The position numbers and the translations under genes are program-made. Below, in pieces: positions 1-8,636 of a DNA stretch of 64,000 nucleotides (positions within the stretch are counted from its first letter, which is position 1; each line of letters opens with the position of its first letter). The stretch spans positions 163,910 to 227,909 of the forward strand of contig CAXAHJ010000001.1 in the NCBI GenBank assembly GCA_963968595.1, given 5' to 3'. This DNA comes from GCA-2730975 sp937893275. GTDB lineage: Bacteria > Verrucomicrobiota > Verrucomicrobiia > Opitutales > Seribacteraceae. The notes below the pieces were generated by a model. It saw only the letters and a list, made by a program, of their open reading frames with translations, had not been told where the DNA came from and did not search any database.

Positions 1-314
1 AATATGCCGACCAAATTTGGATAATTCTCTTTTCTCGAAATCCAGAAGATTGCAAACATCACCAGCACTGGTAAAAAGCCCAAGGGCAAAGGGCCGAAAA
101 CACCGAGAAGCAAACAGCCTACCAAGACGATCACCTCCCAAAGTCCCACTTCCCACAACCTAACCTTAAAGGATGACTTACCGGACTGGATTGTCTTTTT
201 ACGTAGCAACAGCACAACACCTGCCACGGCCATAAGTACATTAATTCCAAAAACAAGTTGAGCTCCGAGACCCCACTCTTCGCGGGCTGCAATAAATAAT
301 ACAGACATTTTCAT
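1..314 (-). CDS. Membrane protein, N-terminal part only
   Basis: This gene is cut by the window edge; only the first 104 or so codons are present. Translation from the ATG at 314 (a second ATG lies at 308) gives a hydrophobic segment near residues 19-37, a short basic stretch (RKK), and two further hydrophobic segments around residues 58-90, so it is an integral inner-membrane protein. A purine-rich GAGGGAGA sequence lies upstream of the ATG. It follows pyrC' by 18 bases on the same strand and may be cotranscribed. Too little is visible to name a family; a CPBP-type membrane protease is possible but has no motif support here. Confidence 0.6.
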   Translation of the reverse strand, partial: MKMSVLFIAAREEWGLGAQLVFGINVLMAVAGVVLLLRKKTIQSGKSSFKVRLWEVGLWEVIVLVGCLLLGVFGPLPLGFLPVLVMFAIFWISRKENYPNLVGI

Positions 315-332
315 GCCCGAGACAAATCTCCC

Positions 333-1622
333 TCAAGCAAGGGAAGAATCTCTAATATGTTGGCCAGCCGAAATCACATGAGTTACTCGACCAGTCATAT
401 TTTTACCAAGCCAAGGGGAATTTGACGAGAGACTCTCTAAGTTTTCGGGAGTGACAATCCACTCCTTTTGCTGGTCAAAAATGACTATGTCGGCAATAGC
501 CCCGGATGACAACGTACCCTTATTTAAACCTAAAACAGAGGCAGGTCGGTGAGTTAGAGCACCTACCATATCGCTCACGCTGCCCGCTCCGCTTTTCACT
601 ATCGATTCAAGGCTTACTGAAAGAGCGGTTTCCAAACCGATCACTCCGAAGGGGGCAAGATCGAATTCCATGTCTTTCTCATGTTCAAGATAAGGTTCGT
701 GGGCTGTTGCGATGCAATCAATCGTTCCGTCAAGTAACCCGGCGAGAAGAGCTTGGCGGTCGCTTTCTTCACGCAAAGGGGGATTGGTTTTTAGGTTAGT
801 ATTGTAATCAGCGAGAGTGGAATCCGTTAGGGCAAGATGATGCGGTGTGACATCAGCAGTTACAGGTACGCCGCGTTCTTTCGCTCTCTGAAGTATCTCC
901 ACGGAACCTGCCGAGCTTAGGGACTGCAAATGAACATGGGCCTTCGTGAGCATTGCCAGAGAAACGGCTCGATAGACGAAAAGTTCCTCCGCAGCTCGTG
1001 GCCATCCGCGCAACCCAAGCCTTAGTGCCTGAGCTCCTTCGTGGACTACGGCATTAGAGGCAAGAAAAGGATCTCGAGGAAGGTCAAGAATCGGGAGATC
1101 AAACATTGCTGCATATTCTAGGCTTCGTCGAAAAATTTCGTTGTTTCCCGTGCTGGCCGGACAATCGGTGACGGCAACCACACCCGATTGCTTGAGAGAG
1201 CCAATCGGCGCAAGTTGCTCTCCTTTGCGATCTAGGGTTATGCTGCCTGTAAGCAAAACATCGATGCAGGCATCTTTCTCAATTGCATCTTGTAGATATC
1301 GGATTGTGCCGGGGTTATCCGCCGCCGGGGAAACATCGGGCATGCAAACAACGGTGGTAAAGCCACCGGCGGCGGCGGCGCGAGTACCTGAAGCGATAGT
1401 TTCTCGACCACCTCCCCCTAATTCGCGCAGGTGTGCACGAAGATCTATAAATCCTGGCGCAACTATTTGTCCCGACGCATCAACTACAGTTGCAACCTCA
1501 CTTTTCTTCCTCGCAGGAGCTTCACAAATTCGACCATCGGCGATATAGAGATCGGCGACTTCATCCCGTCCGTTGCCAGGATCAATAATTCGCCCGTTTT
1601 TTATCCAGATAGCCTCGCTCAT
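333..1622 (-). CDS. pyrC: Dihydroorotase-like protein PyrC', probably catalytically inactive
   Basis: This 429-residue member of the dihydroorotase/amidohydrolase family is the last of the coupled pyrR-pyrB-pyrC' genes. The fold is recognisable from GFIDL near residue 57, TPHHL, and KTNPPLR. The metal site is degraded: the family HxH motif reads RAH (Arg62, His64), the later HCEDP-type segment reads LPRDP, the HVST-type segment reads LQSLSS, and the DHAPH segment reads AHEPY. It therefore resembles the non-catalytic PyrC' of Pseudomonas, which is needed to assemble PyrB. I chose ATG 1622 because it overlaps the pyrB stop as ATGA; a longer in-frame start at 1664 would lie inside pyrB. Inactivity is inferred from sequence. 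Confidence 0.85.
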   Translation of the reverse strand: MSEAIWIKNGRIIDPGNGRDEVADLYIADGRICEAPARKKSEVATVVDASGQIVAPGFIDLRAHLRELGGGGRETIASGTRAAAAGGFTTVVCMPDVSPAADNPGTIRYLQDAIEKDACIDVLLTGSITLDRKGEQLAPIGSLKQSGVVAVTDCPASTGNNEIFRRSLEYAAMFDLPILDLPRDPFLASNAVVHEGAQALRLGLRGWPRAAEELFVYRAVSLAMLTKAHVHLQSLSSAGSVEILQRAKERGVPVTADVTPHHLALTDSTLADYNTNLKTNPPLREESDRQALLAGLLDGTIDCIATAHEPYLEHEKDMEFDLAPFGVIGLETALSVSLESIVKSGAGSVSDMVGALTHRPASVLGLNKGTLSSGAIADIVIFDQQKEWIVTPENLESLSSNSPWLGKNMTGRVTHVISAGQHIRDSSLA

Positions 1623-2578
1623 GACGGAACCTCTTTTCGCTGAAGGTCGGCTACGGTGGAACAAAGGTAGAGTATCGCCATTCGAACGGCAATTCCGTTG
1701 GTAACTTGGTCAAGAATCACAGACCGCGTCGAATCTGCAAGGGAAGAATCTATTTCAACGCCTCGATTGATGGGTCCCGGGTGCATGATTATGGCATCGG
1801 GTTTCAACCAAGATGCTCGAGCCTCGTTTAGTCCAAACATGCTTGTATATTCTCCGAGGGACGGGAAATGCGTGGAAGTTTGTCTTTCGTGCTGGATGCG
1901 AAGAAGCATGACGGCGTCTGCATCGGCAAGTGCTTTCTTGAGGTCGTGCGTTACTTCAGCACCAAACTCCGAGAAAGTCTTAGGTACCAATGTAGCTGGA
2001 CCTCCAAAGGTAACCGATGCGCCAAGTTTGCTTAATGCCCACAAATTGGATCGAGCGACTCTACTAAAGAGCACATCTCCTAGAATGGTTATCTTTTTGC
2101 CCGCCAAATCGCCAAACCGTTCCCTCAGCGTAAAAGCGTCGAGCAATGCCTGACTGGGATGTTCATGAGCACCATCGCCGGCATTAATGATGGGAACGTC
2201 CAAGACCCTCGAAAGGTATAGTGGAGAACCCGCCGAAGAGTGTCGAAGTACTATTAGGTCCGCACCAAGGGCTTGCACATTACTTGCCGTATCCCGAAGG
2301 GTTTCTCCTTTGGACAGGCTACTGGATTTACCTCCGACTGAAATAACGTCGGCACTCAATCGCTTCGCAGCTACTTCAAAGGCAAGCCGAGTTCTGGTAC
2401 TGGGCTCCATAAAGAGATTAACCACAGTTTTACCGCGTAAAGAGGGCAGTTTCTTGACCGGTCTATCAAGGGTTCCCCGAAAAGAACGAGCCACATCCAG
2501 AACTGTCTCAATTTCGGTGCGATCGAGTTCTTCTATGCCGATCAGGTGTTTACGATTCCAATTTGCCGGCTTCTTCAT
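1619..2578 (-). CDS. pyrB: Aspartate carbamoyltransferase catalytic subunit
   Basis: PyrB condenses carbamoyl phosphate with aspartate, the first committed step of pyrimidine synthesis, in the cytoplasm. At 319 residues it has the normal catalytic-chain length. The carbamoyl-phosphate loop EPSTRTR is at residues 58-64, followed by the GxSSSLSKGETLRDT segment, the HPSQALLD motif and the C-terminal HPGPINRG motif, all as in active enzymes. No pyrI regulatory subunit is next to it. The gene overlaps pyrR upstream and pyrC' downstream by ATGA junctions, indicating translational coupling of all three. Confidence 0.96.
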   Translation of the reverse strand: MKKPANWNRKHLIGIEELDRTEIETVLDVARSFRGTLDRPVKKLPSLRGKTVVNLFMEPSTRTRLAFEVAAKRLSADVISVGGKSSSLSKGETLRDTASNVQALGADLIVLRHSSAGSPLYLSRVLDVPIINAGDGAHEHPSQALLDAFTLRERFGDLAGKKITILGDVLFSRVARSNLWALSKLGASVTFGGPATLVPKTFSEFGAEVTHDLKKALADADAVMLLRIQHERQTSTHFPSLGEYTSMFGLNEARASWLKPDAIIMHPGPINRGVEIDSSLADSTRSVILDQVTNGIAVRMAILYLCSTVADLQRKEVPS

Positions 2579-3111
2579 AAGGGAGTGACCGTCACATGAT
2601 CGCCAGGAGTATGAGCGGGGCCAACCGAAACTTCGACATTTTGATCAAGGGTAGTCTCAAGCTCAATTCCCACATAGTCTGCAGAAAATGGAAGGCATCG
2701 GTGACCACGATCCACCAGTACTGCAAGCTCAACGCTCGCGGGCCGTCCTTGGTCGAATAACTCGTTGAGAGCAGCCCGAATCGTGCGACCCGAAAAAATC
2801 ACGTCATCGACCAAAATACATGAGCTCCCTTCGACTTCGGGAGGCAGGTTCGTCGGGACCACTGCTTTTGGTATGGGATTGGATCCAATATCATCCCGAT
2901 GGAAAGAAACATCTACAATTCCTAGCGGAATTTTTCGACCTAGGCTTTCTTCAACCTTTTCGGCCAAACGATGAGCAACCCCAACTCCTCCATCGGCCAC
3001 ACCCACAAACATAAGATTTTGCGTGGATCCGCATGCTTCGACAATAGCCCCCGCAAGACGATCCAATGCTTGACTCACTTCGGGGGCGGAAAACTTCAAC
3101 TTAGTGGTCAT
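2575..3111 (-). CDS. pyrR: PyrR pyrimidine regulator / uracil phosphoribosyltransferase
   Basis: This 178-residue phosphoribosyltransferase-fold protein belongs to the PyrR family, whose members bind pyr mRNA and/or make UMP from uracil and PRPP. The PRPP-binding motif VDDVIFSGRT is at residues 101-110. I start it at ATG 3111 (MTTKLKF); the open frame reaches 3261, but the extra 50 residues overlap the helicase gene and look non-coding. It is first in a pyrR-pyrB-pyrC' unit, the gene order known from Pseudomonas. No clear pyr attenuator could be seen in the short gap before it, so whether it regulates the operon is open. Confidence 0.93.
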   Translation of the reverse strand: MTTKLKFSAPEVSQALDRLAGAIVEACGSTQNLMFVGVADGGVGVAHRLAEKVEESLGRKIPLGIVDVSFHRDDIGSNPIPKAVVPTNLPPEVEGSSCILVDDVIFSGRTIRAALNELFDQGRPASVELAVLVDRGHRCLPFSADYVGIELETTLDQNVEVSVGPAHTPGDHVTVTPL

Positions 3112-3145
3112 AATCCAGAAAACTAAAATGTCTTTGCATGAACTG

Positions 3146-5500
3146 CTAGGCAACGGAATTCTCTTCCGCCTCAAGCCAAGCCTCAATTTCCTCGACACGA
3201 CTAAAGGCAGGAGCTTCTCGGCAGACGGGGTCCAATAAAGCCCTGAAGGCAGGTTGATCAAAACGACGACAATGAAGAATCACGCGAGCTCGGTGCTCGG
3301 GAGATCTGACTAGGCGACCCAAGGCTTGATTAACTTTTCGCATTCCAGGGATAAGGTAGGTTCGGCGGAAGGCTTCTTCACGATCGATACCAGGGCAAGC
3401 ATCCATTTTCGCCTTCTGCAGTGTGTTAACCTCAGGCAATGCAGGACCCACAATCATGGCAGCATCCACTTTCCCTCCAAGAAAATCTATGCCCTCGGCA
3501 AATACACTGCCAAGGACGAGGAAAAGAGCATCGCCAGCGACAAATGCGGTGTCGACAAACTGGTTAGTCTCTCGCTGGGAGCCAAAACGGGGCTGAAGAA
3601 CGACTTTGGTCAGCGGCGATATTTCTCCTAAGCGGTTATTGGCTTCGATCGCGTATCTATACGAAGAAAAATAGATAATCACGGGCTTTTCAGTCGCTTT
3701 GATCAAGGCCATAACAGCTGTAGCGATTTCGTCGAGATGTTGATGTCGCCGAGAGAATCTCGTGTCGCCTCGTATATCTATAGCAACCTTCAAAGCCAAA
3801 GTCCGCCAAGGCGCCGAACCGCAAATGGTCCGAGATTCAGACAGTTGAAGCCCGCAGGAGATTGCAAATTGATCAATAGGCGACAGGGTTGCAGACTCCA
3901 AAAGGCATAAACCATAAGAGCGCAGTTCCGTACCGATGTGTGAAGCTGCGTCGAGACAGGTAATTTCCATGGAACGATCTTCCGGAACCCAAAGATGCTT
4001 TGGCAAAGAGTCCAAGGCAAGTAAGCGAGCGATATCCCCGAACCTCCATAGAGCGTCAAGAACCTGACTTGGAAGATCACTACAGGGAATGGGACCTTTG
4101 CGGACCGTTTCGGCGAGCGTTTCTAATAGCTCGGTAGCTTTGTAGAAATCATCGGCATCCACGATTTCGTTTTGTCGACGAGAATCAAGAAACTCCACCC
4201 AATCCTCTAAAGACCTGATTAATACCTTAGGCGCTTGAGCGAAAAGTAGGTGCTCAATCACTTGGACGGCATCCCCTGCAGCAAATCGAGCCGACAAAGC
4301 CGATGCGACCCGCTCGGGCAAATTGTGGGCCTCGTCCACAACGAGGAGTGAACGCGCAGGAATAAAATCTTCCACCGACCTGAAGATCGAGGTGCTTCGG
4401 GGTTGAAACACATAGTTGAAATCTCCTAACCAAAGTTCGGCGAAAGGAAGACAGGCTCGAATAATTTCATAAGGAGGTATACCTGCGTGTTTTGCCGATT
4501 CAATTAAGTTTTTCTCCGGTATCGTGCCCCCTCGAAAGAGGGCGAGGGGATTTAACGCTGCAGATTTCCAGCGACGAGCCAACTCTTGTTCGGACAAATG
4601 TTCGAGATCCTCGAAGCCAATGTTGCGCTCGGTGCGATTGCGCAAGCAAAGGTAGCGGAAGCCACAATCGTCGGGAATCATTGTGCCTAAGGTCCTAACA
4701 ACTTCGTTTTGTCCCGTTGTTTTTCCGGTCAGGTACAGAATTCGGTCACAAAAACCGTCCCGCAATCGTTCTAGCGCAAAGGAAAGAGCAGTGCCCGTCT
4801 TGCCGAAACCTGTTGGTGCTTCAAATAAAGTGATGGGGGAGGTCGCAAAAGATTGCTCCAAGGCCATCTGGACTTCGGCTTGCCCTTCACGCAAAGTCTC
4901 AAAGGGCTTATTGAATGTAAGGACAGAAAGACATCGCCGACTGCTGCGCCGTGCTTCAAGAAATTCAAGCAACACCTTAATCTGCTCTTCTAGCGCTACA
5001 TCGTCACAAGGTTCTGCTGGTAATGTTTGGATGAACCCTCCGCCGGAGACATCGGCGAACCGCAATTCTCCCACAACCCGCTTATGGGAATAGTCAGGCA
5101 ATAGCCGGAAAAGAAGAAGGTAGGCTGCCACTTGTAGAAAATAATGAGGATACTTTTCCCGTAAACTTTCTTCGGAAGCCGGAAGGGGAAGAAAAGTGGT
5201 CTTAAGCTCACTAACCAAAACCAGAGCATTACTCTCGGTCAGTTTATCAACACGCCCCTCCAACTCTACCGCCCATCCGCCACGTAACAAAATGCCTCGA
5301 ACAGAAACCTCATGGCGAACCTCACCGTTTTCGTTTTTGAGTAATTCTGATTCCGACCGCAAAGAAGAATGCCATTCACGACCAAGTTCGGCTCGCCAAG
5401 TACCGGAAGGTCCCCCAAATCGCCTTCGTGGCCCAAGGGCGAAATCAGCCAAGTCCCGAACACTAAGAGTCGCACGCCGTTCGCCAGGAAAAATGCGCAT
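3146..5500 (-). CDS. XPD/DinG-family DEAH helicase with N-terminal PD-(D/E)XK domain
   Basis: This 784-residue protein combines an N-terminal Cas4/AddB-like nuclease fold with a superfamily 2 helicase. The nuclease-like segment shows GRVD (Asp86), ELK (Glu98, Lys100) and QVAAY near 123. The helicase has Walker A APTGFGKT at 228-235, DEAH at 389-392, and late motifs including GSVFAEGIDF and QALGRLVRSP. Relatives carry a four-Cys Fe-S cluster between Walker A and DEAH ending in CPY/CPF; here that place reads IPPYEI (341-346), and only Cys279, Cys285 and Cys350 lie nearby in an unusual pattern. It probably acts in DNA repair, but the substrate cannot be deduced. It precedes pyrR by 34 bases. Confidence 0.88.
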   Translation of the reverse strand: MRIFPGERRATLSVRDLADFALGPRRRFGGPSGTWRAELGREWHSSLRSESELLKNENGEVRHEVSVRGILLRGGWAVELEGRVDKLTESNALVLVSELKTTFLPLPASEESLREKYPHYFLQVAAYLLLFRLLPDYSHKRVVGELRFADVSGGGFIQTLPAEPCDDVALEEQIKVLLEFLEARRSSRRCLSVLTFNKPFETLREGQAEVQMALEQSFATSPITLFEAPTGFGKTGTALSFALERLRDGFCDRILYLTGKTTGQNEVVRTLGTMIPDDCGFRYLCLRNRTERNIGFEDLEHLSEQELARRWKSAALNPLALFRGGTIPEKNLIESAKHAGIPPYEIIRACLPFAELWLGDFNYVFQPRSTSIFRSVEDFIPARSLLVVDEAHNLPERVASALSARFAAGDAVQVIEHLLFAQAPKVLIRSLEDWVEFLDSRRQNEIVDADDFYKATELLETLAETVRKGPIPCSDLPSQVLDALWRFGDIARLLALDSLPKHLWVPEDRSMEITCLDAASHIGTELRSYGLCLLESATLSPIDQFAISCGLQLSESRTICGSAPWRTLALKVAIDIRGDTRFSRRHQHLDEIATAVMALIKATEKPVIIYFSSYRYAIEANNRLGEISPLTKVVLQPRFGSQRETNQFVDTAFVAGDALFLVLGSVFAEGIDFLGGKVDAAMIVGPALPEVNTLQKAKMDACPGIDREEAFRRTYLIPGMRKVNQALGRLVRSPEHRARVILHCRRFDQPAFRALLDPVCREAPAFSRVEEIEAWLEAEENSVA

Positions 5501-5526
5501 GTCACTGACCTTAAAGTAAGATCACT

Positions 5527-6555
5527 CTAGTCGAAAAGGGTCTCTTGCTGAGGAGGATTTATTGATTCGCCCGAACCTTCTTCTCGAGGAAGGTGGTGAG
5601 GAGGATTTGTAGAACGCGATCTCAAGGCGTTCTCTCGCTTAAGAACCATCTCGCGGCAAATCTCTAGGACCTTATGCTTCAACCACTGTGAAGTCGGCGA
5701 AGACGAACGATAATCAGCGGGGCCGTTGTTGTGCACTCGACCCGTCTCAACAAGTCGGCAAGTCTGCTTAAATTCTTTCTCGTTATCCGGATCATAAACT
5801 GCGTACGTTCTTCCTCCCCATTGCTTTAAGACGGCAAAAACCGGCACATCACTTGGACCATCTGCAACATATATCATTTGGTCGATGGGCACCCTTCGAT
5901 CTTCGTGAGGCAGGGCTGAATTGACCTCGATCGCTGGGTTTTTGTTGGAGCCTTTATTGATTTCGAAAATATAGCGGGTCTTTATCGTGTTATCCACGAC
6001 CATACCGATTTGGGTGATTTCGGGCTCCAACGGAAGAAAAAGCTCGGTCTGCCTTGAAAAATAAGGGGGGAGGGGAGACTCTATAAATTCACAGGCAAAT
6101 ATATCCTCAACAAAAGGGGCAATCTTAGTACCCCTAACGACATGGGTTAGTCCTGTGCTTATTATGTAATGTTCAAGCCGAAAATCATACTGGCTAAACT
6201 CGTCGGATAACGGAATTTTTGACAACTCTCCAAAAAACTCCGGCAATCCGTGACAAAATTCAAGTTCGGCTCCAAGCTCAACAAGTTTTTCATTTGTGAG
6301 ACCACGAAGGGGACCATTTTTAACGTAACTCAACAGATGATTCAGATAAATGGTGTCTGCCGAGACTCGTAAGCCTCGCTTCGCATACACTTCCGGCAAA
6401 CTATTTACTTCGTTCCAGAAAAGATTTTCATCGATTCCGTAATGTTCGAACAGAGGGGTCTGCATATATCCGGGTATGAGCGTCTTATCAAAATCCCACA
6501 CGCAGGCTATAATATTTTGCCCATGCACTTGAGCTTGCTTTCGGGCTTGATTCAT
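5527..6555 (-). CDS. HAD-superfamily hydrolase
   Basis: This 342-residue cytoplasmic protein is a haloacid-dehalogenase-type phosphatase. Motif I is WDFDKTL at residues 20-26, with Asp21 as the expected nucleophile and Asp23 as the acid/base. A Ser/Thr motif appears in IISTG, and the metal-binding motif is VADGPSDVP. A polar, Pro-rich tail of about 30 residues ends the protein. The middle region is a large cap, so a small-molecule phosphate is likely, but the substrate is unknown. It lies 26 bases upstream of the helicase on the same strand and diverges from prfA. Confidence 0.85.
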   Translation of the reverse strand: MNQARKQAQVHGQNIIACVWDFDKTLIPGYMQTPLFEHYGIDENLFWNEVNSLPEVYAKRGLRVSADTIYLNHLLSYVKNGPLRGLTNEKLVELGAELEFCHGLPEFFGELSKIPLSDEFSQYDFRLEHYIISTGLTHVVRGTKIAPFVEDIFACEFIESPLPPYFSRQTELFLPLEPEITQIGMVVDNTIKTRYIFEINKGSNKNPAIEVNSALPHEDRRVPIDQMIYVADGPSDVPVFAVLKQWGGRTYAVYDPDNEKEFKQTCRLVETGRVHNNGPADYRSSSPTSQWLKHKVLEICREMVLKRENALRSRSTNPPHHLPREEGSGESINPPQQETLFD

Positions 6556-6610
6556 AGACCATTGCTTTTACGCCTTAAGTTCATTCGAGCAAAGAAAATT
6601 CGTATTAAAC

Positions 6611-7690
6611 ATGCACCATACACCAGATCTTGATTCCTTCCGCAAACGCCTCGCGGAATTGGAAAAGGAACTTGCAGTTCCAGATGTTTTCAAAGACCAG
6701 AGGCGTGCAGCAACCTTGTCTCGCGAGCACCGCAGGGTCGAGCAATTGCTAGGATTAGGCGATGAAATCGAAACTTCCGAAAAAACCCTAACTGAAAATC
6801 GCCTTTTGCTTGACGACGAAGAATTGGGGGAGATAGCCGCAGAAGAAATCGAGATGCTGGAAGCCAAATTAAAGGAAACAAAAGAAAGCCTCCTTCTCGC
6901 CATGATCCCAGCCGAAGACGCTGATGAGCGCAATATCATCATCGAGATACGGGCGGGCACTGGCGGGGAAGAAGCCTCGCTTTTTGCATCAGATCTCCTG
7001 CGGATGTATTCTCGTTACGCCGAAGAAAGCCAGTGGAGCGTAGAGCGACTGAGCGAAAGCCTTTCGGAAACGGGCGGATACAAAGAAGTCATTTTTTCAG
7101 TCAAGGGCGAAGATGTCTTCGCACGCCTTAAATTTGAAAGTGGCGTTCATCGAGTACAAAGAGTGCCTACAACTGAAGCCAATGGGCGCATACACACTTC
7201 AACCGCAACCGTTGCCGTTTTACCAGAAGCAGAAGAAGTAGACATAGAGATCGACCCGAATGATCTGGAAATCAATGTCTGCAGGGCCAGTGGGCCTGGC
7301 GGTCAAGGAGTGAACACTACAGATTCGGCCGTTCAACTACTCCACAAACCCACAGGTCTAACTGTTTACTGCGCAGACGAGCGCTCGCAGCTCAAAAACA
7401 AAAACAAGGCCATGACCGTTCTCCGTGCGCGGCTCCTGAACTTAAAGCAGGGAGAAGAGAGAGAGAAATATGCAGCAAATCGGCGGAAGCAAATCGGGAC
7501 AGGCGACAGGAGCGAGCGAATTCGCACTTACAACTTCCCCCAAAGTAGAATGACGGACCATCGAATCGGCCACTCTACTCGGAACCTGACCGAGGTCATG
7601 GACGGCGGACTCAACGAAGTTCTGAATGCCCTGATTGAAGAAGATCGACGTTTGCGGCTTGAGGAAATCTCTGCTTCACAAAGTTTTTGA
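6611..7690 (+). CDS. prfA: Peptide chain release factor 1
   Basis: RF1 reads UAA and UAG stop codons and triggers release of the finished peptide from the ribosome. This 359-residue protein has the normal length. It shows GTGGEEA, the PxT recognition segment as VQRVPTTE followed by GRIHTS, and the catalytic GGQ loop in GPGGQGVNTTDSAV near residue 230. The C terminus RMTDHRIGHSTRNL is typical of RF1. The stop codon overlaps the prmC start region, which fits because PrmC methylates the GGQ glutamine of RF1. Confidence 0.97.
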   Translation: MHHTPDLDSFRKRLAELEKELAVPDVFKDQRRAATLSREHRRVEQLLGLGDEIETSEKTLTENRLLLDDEELGEIAAEEIEMLEAKLKETKESLLLAMIPAEDADERNIIIEIRAGTGGEEASLFASDLLRMYSRYAEESQWSVERLSESLSETGGYKEVIFSVKGEDVFARLKFESGVHRVQRVPTTEANGRIHTSTATVAVLPEAEEVDIEIDPNDLEINVCRASGPGGQGVNTTDSAVQLLHKPTGLTVYCADERSQLKNKNKAMTVLRARLLNLKQGEEREKYAANRRKQIGTGDRSERIRTYNFPQSRMTDHRIGHSTRNLTEVMDGGLNEVLNALIEEDRRLRLEEISASQSF

Positions 7691-8556
7691 GCTCCATGCT
7701 CACTATTCTCGATGTGGTTCGGCGGTCCACAGGTTTTTTTGAAAAATGCGGAGTGCCGCAACCCCGACTCGATGCAGAATGGATCATTGCGCATTCTTTA
7801 AACCTTGCCCGCATGGATCTCTACTTGCAGTTCGAGAGGACACTGGAAGAAGCCGAGCTCGCTCCTATTCGTAAACTGGTTAAACGAAGAGGAGCAAGAG
7901 AGCCACTTCAACACTTGCTCGGGTTTGTGGATTTTACCGGGCTTCGAATCACATGCGACAAAAGGGCTCTGATTCCGCGGCCGGAGACGGAAGAATTCAT
8001 TGAAATTCTTAATGGCGAATTTGCCGCGAAACCACCCCACCGCATTTTAGATTTAGGCACTGGCTCCGGGGTGCTTGCACTTGCATTAGCCAATATTTTT
8101 CCATCGGCACAAGTCGTTGCCACCGATATCTCTTCAGATGCTCTTGAGCTCGCACAAGAAAATGCCGCCACAAACAAACTTTCGGATAAAGTTGGCTTCC
8201 ACCTTGGCAACTGGTTTGAAGCATTGCCACAAAATGAAGCCGCCTTTGATCTAATCGTCTCCAACCCTCCCTACCTTTCCCCTCAAGAATGGAAATGCAC
8301 TCAGCAGGAGGTTAGGGAGCATGATCCAAAACTAGCTCTTGTCTCCGAGAATGAAGGTTGCGATCACCTTCTTGATATTCTTACCGCAGCCAAGCAACAC
8401 TTGTACCCCGGCGGTTTACTCGCAATGGAAACAGGTGAATTGCACCACGAACTCCTTATTGAAAGAGCAGAGGAAGGGGGCCTATCCAATGCCAGAGGGA
8501 TGAAAGACCTCTCGAAGAAACCTCGTTTTTTTCTTGCTGCACGCCCTTCAAGGTAA
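7687..8556 (+). CDS. prmC: Release factor glutamine methyltransferase
   Basis: PrmC transfers a methyl group from S-adenosylmethionine to the glutamine of the release-factor GGQ loop. The protein has the N-terminal helical domain, SAM motif LDLGTGSGVLALAL near 120-133, ATDIS, and the NPPY substrate motif near residue 193. Two starts are possible: TTG at 7687, overlapping the prfA stop as TTGA, or ATG at 7696, which removes three residues. The junction suggests translational coupling to its substrate gene. It converges on prc across an 80-base gap without an obvious terminator. Confidence 0.95.
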   Translation: MSSMLTILDVVRRSTGFFEKCGVPQPRLDAEWIIAHSLNLARMDLYLQFERTLEEAELAPIRKLVKRRGAREPLQHLLGFVDFTGLRITCDKRALIPRPETEEFIEILNGEFAAKPPHRILDLGTGSGVLALALANIFPSAQVVATDISSDALELAQENAATNKLSDKVGFHLGNWFEALPQNEAAFDLIVSNPPYLSPQEWKCTQQEVREHDPKLALVSENEGCDHLLDILTAAKQHLYPGGLLAMETGELHHELLIERAEEGGLSNARGMKDLSKKPRFFLAARPSR

Positions 8557-8636
8557 AAGAGAAAAGGATAATTGCCAAAGTTTGGAGAAAAAGTTGCCCT
8601 CGTGTAAGCCCCTACTGCTCAAGATATAGTTTCTAA

